The notes under the pieces were generated by a model. That model worked only from the letters and a program-made list of their open reading frames with translations, was not told the DNA's origin and did not search any database. From NCBI GenBank assembly GCA_945897695.1, contig CAMDGW010000054.1, positions 1 through 12,955 on the forward strand: 12,955 nucleotides of DNA, given 5' to 3'. Both the position numbers and the translations under genes were made by a program. Below, piece after piece: positions 1 through 6,075 of this stretch; position 1 is the stretch's first letter; the number at the start of each line of letters is the position of its first letter. Source of the DNA: Pseudobacteriovorax antillogorgiicola (GTDB lineage Bacteria; Bdellovibrionota_B; Oligoflexia; Oligoflexales; RGVZ01).

Positions 1-436
1 AGGCGGAATCTATGCGCTCGCTGCTACATATGCGGTTAAAGCTATCCCACTTTTCACAATATTTTATCGAAGCACAATGTGGCTGCACGTTACATGTCGC
101 GCGGTACAGACATGCTCCAAATCCGTCCTGAATCTGGCAGGATTCTGTACATGAGGGTGATCCACTGTAGGCGTCGAATGCTAAATACTGACGAACCACT
201 TTTTCATCACCACAACGGTCGTTAAAAGAGTCCCAGCGTAGGCACTCCTTATAAGTGACCATATTATCCATGATTTGACAGGTTGTGCGGTAATCACAAT
301 GATTGTCAAATGAGTCCCAGCGTTGACATTGCTCACTGCAAATCATGCGTGTGGCTTTGATGGTGTCAGGTTGCTTTAACTCAGCATAGGATGTTGTAGC
401 GTTAAGAATCAATGCGGTCAGTAACATAAATCTCAT
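1..436 (-). CDS. Secreted Cys-rich protein with duplicated six-Cys module (3' end cut by window edge)
   Basis: I do not recognise a family. The 145 visible residues begin with a short Sec signal peptide (MRFMLLTALILNATTSYA, likely cut before ELKQ), so the protein is probably periplasmic or outside the cell. The mature part has 13 Cys. They fall into two copies of a module: C33-C37-C47-C53-C65-C75, then C96-C100-C109-C115-C127-C137 (plus C121), with a period of 62-63 residues. Recurring signatures are C-x-[RK]-W-D-S-F-[ND]-x2-C (C37, C65, C127; a degenerate copy at C100) and C-x-Y-R-x-T-C (C47, C109). Even Cys spacing suggests disulfides. The start is supported by a strong Shine-Dalgarno (AAGGAGGGA, 446-454), 9 bases upstream and directly after the stop of the preceding peptidase gene, so the two are probably co-transcribed. 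The reading frame is open to the left edge; full length is unknown. Function is unknown. Confidence 0.8.
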   Translation of the reverse strand, partial: MRFMLLTALILNATTSYAELKQPDTIKATRMICSEQCQRWDSFDNHCDYRTTCQIMDNMVTYKECLRWDSFNDRCGDEKVVRQYLAFDAYSGSPSCTESCQIQDGFGACLYRATCNVQPHCASIKYCEKWDSFNRICSSERIDSA

Positions 437-454
437 AGCGTGAAGTCCCTCCTT

Positions 455-1777
455 TTAAGTTTTTGGTGTTAATGCACTAATGGCGGCATTTCGAAATTCA
501 AGTAGTTCTGGTAACGTGCGCAGGATAGCTTTTGACACGAGTGGTGAGTATTCTTTCTCGTGACTAATCATTTCTTGTACCGTCAAATTATCATAGCGAA
601 AACAGTATGGAGGGTGTCCATCCACATATTCGTCCGTGATGCGAGGGGCTTTCCACGCCTTTTTTTTCATGTTTTGAAGGCATAGATCAAACTTTTTATC
701 CGCTTCCATCATAGTTTCGATAAATGTGGTGAAATGCCGTGCTGACAGTCCTGCCCGCAGATAAAATTCAAACCCAACCTCGTCGGCTTGTTGTTCCATC
801 CATTGCAACCACGGAGGATATTGATTTGGATCATCTTTGGCATCTAAGTGGAGCCCGCAAGTGTTGTCCATGGAAGGCCTTAGTTTCTTTTCCACGTAGT
901 TAAATATGGATTCAAAGATTTTGCGATCCTGACATATGTTTTCCGGATGACAGTTGGCCGGATCAGGTTTAGAAAATGTCTTGAAGTCGGGAATGCTTGC
1001 TACGAGCTGTTCGAAATTAAGAATAATTTCATCGAGTAATCGCCATGTGTTGACGGGCTCAGATTGTGGGTTTTTGATGGCGGAGGCGTATTTCTCATCC
1101 ATTTTCATGAAGGCCTTGGCGGATTCCTGGTAGCTTCCTTTGTCTATCTGACCAAGTAAGGGAACAATTCGCTCCCATATGGCGTGGTCCGTAAAAAGGA
1201 CTGACACGTTCTCCATAAATCCTGAACGTATCGCGTCATCGATAATGGCGGTTCTAGATTCTTTGATCTTGACCTGCCAAGCCTTCTGGGCAGTTTGCCT
1301 GCGGGCAAGTTCAACCAAATCGATATCTTTGGGAAGGTCGGCAGAAACGGGTTCTCTCAGACGGTGCTGCATCGTGACATGGGCGAGTTCGTGAGAGATA
1401 ACTGCAGCAAGTGCGTCGTCTGTGTTCGGTGACATACGAATCATGTCAGCACGGACTGTCACAAGACCGGTGGCTGGATCAGCATTGGCATTGAGTCCTG
1501 ACGCTTCTGATACTGCGAAACAAAATGTCTCAGGTGCGTAGTCGCCAGTAAAAGTCTCTGGGTTACGGAGCATGATCCACTTGGATAGTTCTTTGACGTA
1601 GATGACAGCTTCGGGATTTTCAACGCCGTCTTTACAGGGTTGCCGTTTCACTGCGGGTGGAACCGACGTGCGGCCATAAACATGCTTTGGGGCCGCGGGT
1701 GAGGTACGGATTCTGCATGCTGGCACAAGTAGCAAAGCCAATATACTCAGGCTAAGTGTTCCAGTGCTTAAAGTCAT
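455..1777 (-). CDS. M48-type zinc metallopeptidase, predicted lipoprotein
   Basis: Predicted zinc endopeptidase acting in the cell envelope. The N-terminus is a hydrophobic signal sequence ending LLLVPAC, a plausible lipobox with Cys21 as the lipidated residue. The zinc site is H129-E-L-A-H133 (context ISHELAHVTMQHRL); the third ligand is probably E328 in E-Q-Q-A-D-E-V-G, the ExxAD motif typical of M48 peptidases, followed by FEFYLRAG. A later G-H-P-P (around residue 388) resembles the M48 'HP' element. The 440 residues include about 190 residues between HELAH and the third ligand, much longer than in simple M48 enzymes such as the HtpX/BepA catalytic cores. Cys276, Cys282 and Cys307 lie in that insert. 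The gene follows the methyltransferase gene by 46 bases and precedes the Cys-rich gene by 18. An AAGGGA lies about 10 bases before the start. Substrate unknown. Confidence 0.85.
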   Translation of the reverse strand: MTLSTGTLSLSILALLLVPACRIRTSPAAPKHVYGRTSVPPAVKRQPCKDGVENPEAVIYVKELSKWIMLRNPETFTGDYAPETFCFAVSEASGLNANADPATGLVTVRADMIRMSPNTDDALAAVISHELAHVTMQHRLREPVSADLPKDIDLVELARRQTAQKAWQVKIKESRTAIIDDAIRSGFMENVSVLFTDHAIWERIVPLLGQIDKGSYQESAKAFMKMDEKYASAIKNPQSEPVNTWRLLDEIILNFEQLVASIPDFKTFSKPDPANCHPENICQDRKIFESIFNYVEKKLRPSMDNTCGLHLDAKDDPNQYPPWLQWMEQQADEVGFEFYLRAGLSARHFTTFIETMMEADKKFDLCLQNMKKKAWKAPRITDEYVDGHPPYCFRYDNLTVQEMISHEKEYSPLVSKAILRTLPELLEFRNAAISALTPKT

Positions 1778-1786
1778 AGATGAGTC

Positions 1787-1819
1787 GTCCCTTGAGATTT
1801 AAGAGATGGTATCAGGGAC
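1787..1819 (-). promoter_or_regulatory. Possible RNA hairpin covering the peptidase ribosome binding site
   Basis: In the 46-base gap between the methyltransferase and the peptidase genes, GTCCCT (1814-1819 read on minus) is complementary to AGGGAC (1787-1792). The second arm is the purine-rich AAGGGAC that is the best Shine-Dalgarno candidate for the peptidase. The 21-base loop and 6-bp stem make it a weak structure; it could modulate translation or be chance. Confidence 0.2.
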
Positions 1820-1823
1820 CTGT

Positions 1824-3173
1824 TTACATTGCACGAATAAATCGCTTGAGAGCCTGAGCTTTCTTTTGTGTGGACTGAGATATTTTGGAAATGATTTTAG
1901 ATGCTTTTACCGAATCGACGAGTTCTGTGGTCCCAGTCAAGGTCGGTGGGTTCATGCTCCCATGGATGGGTTTCACAAGGGAGTCACCCAGATTCAATTT
2001 TTCTGCCGTTTGGGGGAGTATGAGGCCGATTCTGGCTAGTCTTTTCAAGGAACTGACGTCCAGCCCCCGCAATAAATCTTCAGTGTTTTTGTCTTTTTGA
2101 CCGTACAGGGACTTTAAAAATCCTCGCCATATGACAAGCTTTGCACCAATCGGCAAATGTCGGGTCTCAATGAATTGACTGAGTTGACTTGCTGGCATCG
2201 TCATTCTTAGTCGCAATGGAATGTTTGCCCGGTTTGCCTTTTGGGATGCGGCTTCTTCCCGTGGGATCAAACTGTCGTCCCGGGTCAGCCAAATCTCAAT
2301 ATTATTTTCGTAACGTAAATCATCAGCTCTCTCAGAAAGCTGGGCAACAGTGGGGCACGTCCACAGCGTATTTTCCAGGTCATCAAGTTCGGCATAGCGG
2401 TCGTACAGAGAAACCGGTCTTAAACCCGCTTTGTTGAATGCGGAAAACCATTGATGAATATCCGCACGCGACTCCCAGGGGTGAAGAAATGTATCAGCAA
2501 AGCGAGTGTTGTTTTCAAGAGATGCTTGCCCCATTTGTCGGAGTCTTTCGCTAAGGCGGGGTGAAAGCTTTGCGAGGTCCTGTAAAATTTGTCTGGCAGT
2601 TTGTACGTCAGTGTCCGAATTGAACTTTAGATTTAGCAGAAAAAATGCTCGGTTGATGTCCCAGATCCAGTCTCGAGCGCGTGCGTTATAAACCATAAGT
2701 CGCAAAATCCCTTTGGTAGCCATTCGACTACGGATCATTGACAGAGTCTTTTGAAATGATGAAATATGATGCAATACGCCATAAGCCTCAACGTGATCAT
2801 ATAATGGATCTCGGCGATGACTGGCAGTTTCAAGGAATTCGTTAATGTCCATGTGCTGATAGGAAATCTGCCTGCCTAGCAGCGCTGTTCTAAAATGTGC
2901 CCGCCGTAGGCTTCGTTTGCTTAAGTCCACACAGGTGACTTTGGTGGCAGAAGGCTCCCATTGCCTGATGATATATGGCAGAATTTCGCCTGAACCGATG
3001 CTTAGAAAATGGGCCGGTTGTGTCGTGTCGACCGCGTGTCTGAATATGACATGACGAGCAAAAACGGAGCTCCCCAAATAGCCATCCTGCCACCTTGGTT
3101 TAGCTAGCAGAGGATAATGCGGGTAGGGGTGCCGCTCATAAAGTTGCTGAACTTGTAGAGTCGCGTCGCTCAT
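1824..3173 (-). CDS. Class I SAM-dependent methyltransferase
   Basis: Soluble methyltransferase of unknown substrate. Numbering is from the chosen start. The SAM-binding Rossmann core shows motif I L-S-I-G-S-G-E (about 57-63), the acidic end of strand 2 in C-V-D-L-S (D83), M-D-I-N (D109) and the motif IV-like G-V-L-H-H-I (132-137). Ahead of it is Y-E-R-H-P-Y-P, a Tyr/Pro-rich element seen at the N-terminus of some bacterial methyltransferases. A helical segment follows (about 175-240), and the last ~150 residues match nothing I recognise. I start at ATG 3173 because the core-like sequence begins there. An in-frame ATG at 3224 would add 17 residues (MQSVMCPQIKNCCKLLA) mostly encoded by the neighbouring inverted repeat. 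Neither start has a convincing Shine-Dalgarno. First gene of the left minus-strand cluster; the downstream peptidase gene begins 46 bases after its stop. Confidence 0.8.
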   Translation of the reverse strand: MSDATLQVQQLYERHPYPHYPLLAKPRWQDGYLGSSVFARHVIFRHAVDTTQPAHFLSIGSGEILPYIIRQWEPSATKVTCVDLSKRSLRRAHFRTALLGRQISYQHMDINEFLETASHRRDPLYDHVEAYGVLHHISSFQKTLSMIRSRMATKGILRLMVYNARARDWIWDINRAFFLLNLKFNSDTDVQTARQILQDLAKLSPRLSERLRQMGQASLENNTRFADTFLHPWESRADIHQWFSAFNKAGLRPVSLYDRYAELDDLENTLWTCPTVAQLSERADDLRYENNIEIWLTRDDSLIPREEAASQKANRANIPLRLRMTMPASQLSQFIETRHLPIGAKLVIWRGFLKSLYGQKDKNTEDLLRGLDVSSLKRLARIGLILPQTAEKLNLGDSLVKPIHGSMNPPTLTGTTELVDSVKASKIISKISQSTQKKAQALKRFIRAM

Positions 3174-3200
3174 GGCAAGAAGTTTACAACAATTTTTAAT

Positions 3201-3271
3201 TTGGGGACACATAACTGATTGCATATTGATGAAACTGCTATTTCAATAGCCAATCAGGTATGTATCCCCAA
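3201..3271. repeat. Long imperfect inverted repeat between divergent genes
   Basis: Two 21-base arms, 3201-3221 (TTGGGGACACATA then ACTGATTG) and 3251-3271 (its reverse complement with 19 of 21 matches), are separated by 29 bases. Inside the spacer TATTGA (3224-3229) pairs with TCAATA (3243-3248), so almost the whole 71 bases can fold into one hairpin with a 13-base loop. It fills the gap between the methyltransferase and the DNA ligase genes. It could be a symmetrical operator or a stranded REP/MITE-like element: the TTGGGGACA core resembles palindromes associated with REP/RAYT-type transposases (recalled, not searched). No transposase gene is nearby and the repeat has no T-tract to make it a terminator. 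Confidence 0.75.
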
Positions 3272-3284
3272 TTTGTGAGGCCTA

Positions 3285-5210
3285 ATGGTATCATCAAAGC
3301 AACAACAAAAATCCTATGATCCAGATCGCGCAGCTTGGCTCGCTAGCGAAATCATGCGCCATAAAAGGCTCTATTATGCGGGACGTCCCGAGATTTCCGA
3401 TATTGATTACGATAAGCTTGAAGATGAATTAAAGCTTTTAGCACCAAATCATCCAGTTCTTGGCATCGTCGGTGCCGTTAATATCGAGTCAGCGAACTCC
3501 AAAGTCACCCACGACCTCCCCATGCTGTCGCTTGATAAGACCTACGACGTGAAAGATTTACTTAAATGGGCTTCCGGCCATGAGGTGATGGGGACTTTAA
3601 AAGTAGACGGAACCAGTATGTCGCTCGTCTACCGCGAAGGTCGATTCTCACTCGCCAAGACCCGGGGGGATGGCAGACAAGGCGAAGACGTCACTGCAAA
3701 GCTGAAATGGGTCGCCGACGCTATTCCGCAAATTGATGTTGTTGAAAGCTTTGAGGTTCGCGGAGAACTCTACTGCAGCGAGTCAAATTTTCTTAGTCTT
3801 GCTGAGGAAATGCAATCGCTCGGGCTTGAGCGACCTTCAAGTCCACGTAATATCGTAGCAGGAATTTTAGGTCGTAAGGTTCACGGGGAACTCGCGAGAT
3901 ATTTCAATTTCTTTGCCTTTGATGTGATTGGTCTCAATAGTTTTAAGAGCGAGATGGAAAAAATTGCTTGGTTGGATAAAAATGGCTTTAGGTTGCCCGA
4001 ACCAAGGCTTCTTAAAAAACCATCAGACCTTGAAGCCTACTTGGATCACGTGAAGCAAAAAATGGAAGAGGATGAAATAGGCTGTGACGGTGCAGTGTTT
4101 AGTTATAACGACTTGGCGACTCATGAGGAGCTTGGAGCCACAGCTCACCATCCGCGCTATAAACTAAGCTTCAAATGGCAGGGTGAAACAGCGCGGTCAA
4201 AGATCTCTAAAATTGAGTGGGCTACGTCGCGGCTAGGAATTGTGACGCCAGTTGCTGTGATTGAGCCCGTGGAACTAAGCGGGGCCAAGATTACCAACAT
4301 CACGCTTCATAATGCCGCTCATGTGCGAGCCTATAACTTGAAATCTGGTGACTTTATCGAGCTCGTTCGCTCGGGCGAAGTGATCCCAAAGTTTCTAAGT
4401 GTCGTCACTTCTGCGGTCGGGCACTGTGACATCCCAGCAACATGTCCAAGTTGTAGATCCACTTTGATTTCAGATGACGTGCGCATCAAGTGCATGAATC
4501 ATCATGGATGCCCGGCGCAGCAGGCCGGCGTGATCCTTAATTGGATTCGGGCCGTCAACGTCGAAGACTTGAGTGAAAAACGGCTACAGCAGATGATTGA
4601 CGCTGGCCTCGTTTCTTCCATTCCAGATCTTTATAAGCTTTCCATGGAAGATCTGCTCACGCTTCCGGCGACAAAAGAAAAAATGGCTAAAAAGCTTTTT
4701 GAAAATATTCAGTCCTCTAAGACAGCGCCCTTGGCTATGTTTTTGAATGGTCTTGGCATCGAGGGTGCAGGACAAACCACTTGGGAAAAGCTATTAGAGG
4801 TTTTCCACAGTCTTGAGAAGATCCGCAAAACAGCGGTCGAAGATATCATTGCTATCGATGGCTTTGCCGAAAAATCTGCTCAGCAGATTATCGAAGGACT
4901 TACGCGTCAGTCGAAGTTAATCGATCAGCTTCTTGTCGTAGGCCTAACTCCAGAAGCACCCATCAGTCACTCTGATGGTCCGCGCCCTCTGGATGGCATG
5001 TCATTTGTGATTACGGGAGCACTCAGTCGTCCGCGTAAAGAAATCGAAGATCTCATCAAAAAAGCAGGTGGCCGCATGGTGTCATCTGTTTCCAAAGCAA
5101 CATCAGTACTCGTCACAAACGAGACGGACTCTGCGTCCAGCAAGATGATCAAAGCCAAAGAGCTTGGCATCAAGATCTGGAGTGAGGCCGAGTTGATGAA
5201 TCAAGTCTAA
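3285..5210 (+). CDS. ligA: NAD+-dependent DNA ligase (LigA family, divergent)
   Basis: Seals nicks in duplex DNA using NAD+ through an enzyme-AMP intermediate. At 641 residues it is slightly shorter than typical LigA (~670) but has the full domain order: domain Ia (Y30-Y31 to Y42-D43, S38-D39 motif); adenylation domain with nucleophile Lys106 in K-V-D-G, then T-R-G-D-G (126-130), E-V-R-G-E (157-161), P-R-N (187-189), D268-G and F-K297-W; OB fold with R-S-G-E-V-I-P; a four-Cys zinc finger (C387, C390, C403, C409, ending C-P-A-Q); HhH region about 425-545; BRCT domain about 568-641. Several residues usually fixed are changed: the Glu two before the catalytic Lys is Thr104, the Lys of DGVVxK is Ser273, and the second Arg after PRN appears to be Gly196. 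It may be an accessory rather than the housekeeping ligase. The start has GTGAGG four bases upstream. Divergent from the methyltransferase gene. Confidence 0.92.
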   Translation: MVSSKQQQKSYDPDRAAWLASEIMRHKRLYYAGRPEISDIDYDKLEDELKLLAPNHPVLGIVGAVNIESANSKVTHDLPMLSLDKTYDVKDLLKWASGHEVMGTLKVDGTSMSLVYREGRFSLAKTRGDGRQGEDVTAKLKWVADAIPQIDVVESFEVRGELYCSESNFLSLAEEMQSLGLERPSSPRNIVAGILGRKVHGELARYFNFFAFDVIGLNSFKSEMEKIAWLDKNGFRLPEPRLLKKPSDLEAYLDHVKQKMEEDEIGCDGAVFSYNDLATHEELGATAHHPRYKLSFKWQGETARSKISKIEWATSRLGIVTPVAVIEPVELSGAKITNITLHNAAHVRAYNLKSGDFIELVRSGEVIPKFLSVVTSAVGHCDIPATCPSCRSTLISDDVRIKCMNHHGCPAQQAGVILNWIRAVNVEDLSEKRLQQMIDAGLVSSIPDLYKLSMEDLLTLPATKEKMAKKLFENIQSSKTAPLAMFLNGLGIEGAGQTTWEKLLEVFHSLEKIRKTAVEDIIAIDGFAEKSAQQIIEGLTRQSKLIDQLLVVGLTPEAPISHSDGPRPLDGMSFVITGALSRPRKEIEDLIKKAGGRMVSSVSKATSVLVTNETDSASSKMIKAKELGIKIWSEAELMNQV

Positions 5211-5398
5211 AGTCAGATTTTCACGGACTGGTTGGAAACTAAGTCATCCGATTGAGGGGGGGATTCTACAAATGTTAACTCTGTTAAACATAGTGGACTC
5301 CTGACAACGGATAACATGGCCTTGGCCTGAAAGTTGCGCTTAAAAAAAACGGACCGACCGAGTTCAAAAGTTTTTTCGAGTATTTTGTAAATAAAAAA
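5211..5398. other. Intergenic stretch without a recognisable gene
   Basis: Between ligA and the tRNA 3' end. I see no coding region. It holds a short palindrome TTAAC-TCT-GTTAA (5275-5287), a GGCC-TT-GGCC motif near 5318-5327, and A/T tracts at 5342-5349, 5371-5376 and 5393-5398. The A-tract 5393-5398 reads as TTTTTT directly after the tRNA CCA on the minus strand and may help end tRNA transcription. No strong GC-rich hairpin with a T-tract was found that could be assigned as the ligA terminator. Confidence 0.5.
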
Positions 5399-5475
5399 TG
5401 GCGCACCCAGAAGGATTCGAACCTCCGACCACTTGGTTCGAAGCCAAGTACTCTATCCAGCTGAGCTATGGGTGC
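5399..5475 (-). tRNA. tRNA-Arg (anticodon TCG)
   Basis: 77 bases fold into a standard cloverleaf: acceptor GCACCCA/TGGGTGC, D-stem GCTC/GAGT, anticodon stem CTTGG/CCAAG with loop CTTCGAA, five-base variable loop TGGTC, T-stem GGAGG/CCTTC with loop TTCGAAT, discriminator G and an encoded CCA (5401-5399). Anticodon TCG reads CGA and, with wobble modification, other CGN arginine codons. A run of six T follows the CCA directly. It stands alone, on the opposite strand to both neighbours. No second copy of its 3' end is visible in the window, so it does not mark an integrated element here. Confidence 0.97.
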
Positions 5476-5492
5476 TTAGTGGCAGTGAATGC

Positions 5493-5521
5493 AAGATAAT
5501 GATCATTGGCCTTGGACGCAA
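5493..5521 (-). promoter_or_regulatory. Likely promoter of the tRNA-Arg gene
   Basis: On the minus strand TTGCGT (5521-5516) and TATCTT (5498-5493) are separated by exactly 17 bases, a sigma70-like -35/-10 pair. The -10 ends 17 bases before the tRNA 5' end, leaving room for a start a few bases into the leader. Assigned by eye only. Confidence 0.45.
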
Positions 5522-5574
5522 TAGAGAAACTTTCGCCTATTTTTATAGCAGATTTTGGCCCGGACCTCGTCGGC

Positions 5575-5604
5575 TTGCTTCGCACGGCTTACTATGATTA
5601 AAAT
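5575..5604 (+). promoter_or_regulatory. Possible promoter of the four-gene XRE-protease unit
   Basis: TTGCTT (5575-5580) and TAAAAT (5599-5604) with an 18-base spacer resemble -35 and -10 elements, about 58 bases before the XRE start codon. TATGAT (5593-5598) overlaps and is an alternative -10. The region downstream to the start is A/T-rich. This is the only plausible promoter I see for the genes at 5662-9391. Confidence 0.3.
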
Positions 5605-5606
5605 AC

Positions 5607-5626
5607 ACTAGATAGAAATAACTAGT
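5607..5626. promoter_or_regulatory. Inverted repeat, possible operator for the XRE regulator
   Basis: ACTAG (5607-5611) and CTAGT (5622-5626) form a 5-bp inverted repeat with a 10-base spacer just downstream of the candidate -10 and 36 bases before the XRE start codon. XRE proteins often bind such sites to repress themselves. The arms are short and A/T-rich, so chance is not excluded. Confidence 0.25.
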
Positions 5627-5661
5627 ATTTTTGCTCATTTGAATCGGGGGATTCTGTCACT

Positions 5662-6060
5662 ATGACGAATCGAGAACCATGCACGCTAGCCATGTTTGTA
5701 GGACAAACGGTGCGCCGTCTGCGTCTGGAAGCAAAAATGTCTCAGCAAGAGCTTGCAGCTAAGTGTCAGCTGGACCGCAGCTACATAACCTTGATTGAAC
5801 AGGGCAAAAAAAATCCGACTCTAAATATCATCGAAAAGATTGGAAGCCAGGTTACGGAAAGTTCTGCTCACTTTCTCGCGTCAGTGGCGTATGATACCCA
5901 GAAGCAATGCGGGTTGATGTGCGCAAATGGAGAGTGCCCGCTGGGTGGGCGAGTCGATTTCAGTGTAAGCTGTCCGACTCGAAATCTTTCCACCAACATC
6001 GGTCTACTCTTTAATGCAGATGCAGTGACTCAGTTGAAAAGAGTGACGCCATCTGCCTAG
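5662..6060 (+). CDS. XRE-family transcriptional regulator with four-Cys C-terminal tail
   Basis: Small cytoplasmic DNA-binding protein (132 residues). Residues about 14-72 are a Cro/CI-type helix-turn-helix domain: V-R-R-L-R, then S-Q-Q-E-L-A, S-Y-I-T-L-I-E-Q-G-K-K-N-P-T-L as the recognition-helix and following-loop signature. The remaining ~60 residues are not a known effector domain to me but contain four cysteines, C83, C87, C92 and C104 (C-x3-C-x4-C-x11-C), which could hold a metal, an Fe-S cluster or redox disulfides. The start ATG has GGGGG about 11 bases upstream, a long spacing. The gene ends 15 bases before the S8 protease gene, so it is probably the first gene and local regulator of the unit. 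Confidence 0.85.
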   Translation: MTNREPCTLAMFVGQTVRRLRLEAKMSQQELAAKCQLDRSYITLIEQGKKNPTLNIIEKIGSQVTESSAHFLASVAYDTQKQCGLMCANGECPLGGRVDFSVSCPTRNLSTNIGLLFNADAVTQLKRVTPSA

Positions 6061-6075
6061 AACAGGTGGTGAATC

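Noticed and set aside
5272..5304. Ten-codon ORF after a G-rich stretch, similar in look to the XRE leader (both read GGGGGATTCT before an ATG)
   Set aside because: Too short and isolated to support as a leader peptide; no attenuator hairpin follows and the shared string is only about 10 bases.
5340..5398. Possible rho-independent terminator for ligA or the tRNA
   Set aside because: A and T tracts are present but no stem of useful length precedes them on either strand.
5399..5475. tRNA gene as an integration (att) site
   Set aside because: No integrase gene and no direct repeat of the tRNA 3' end elsewhere in the window.
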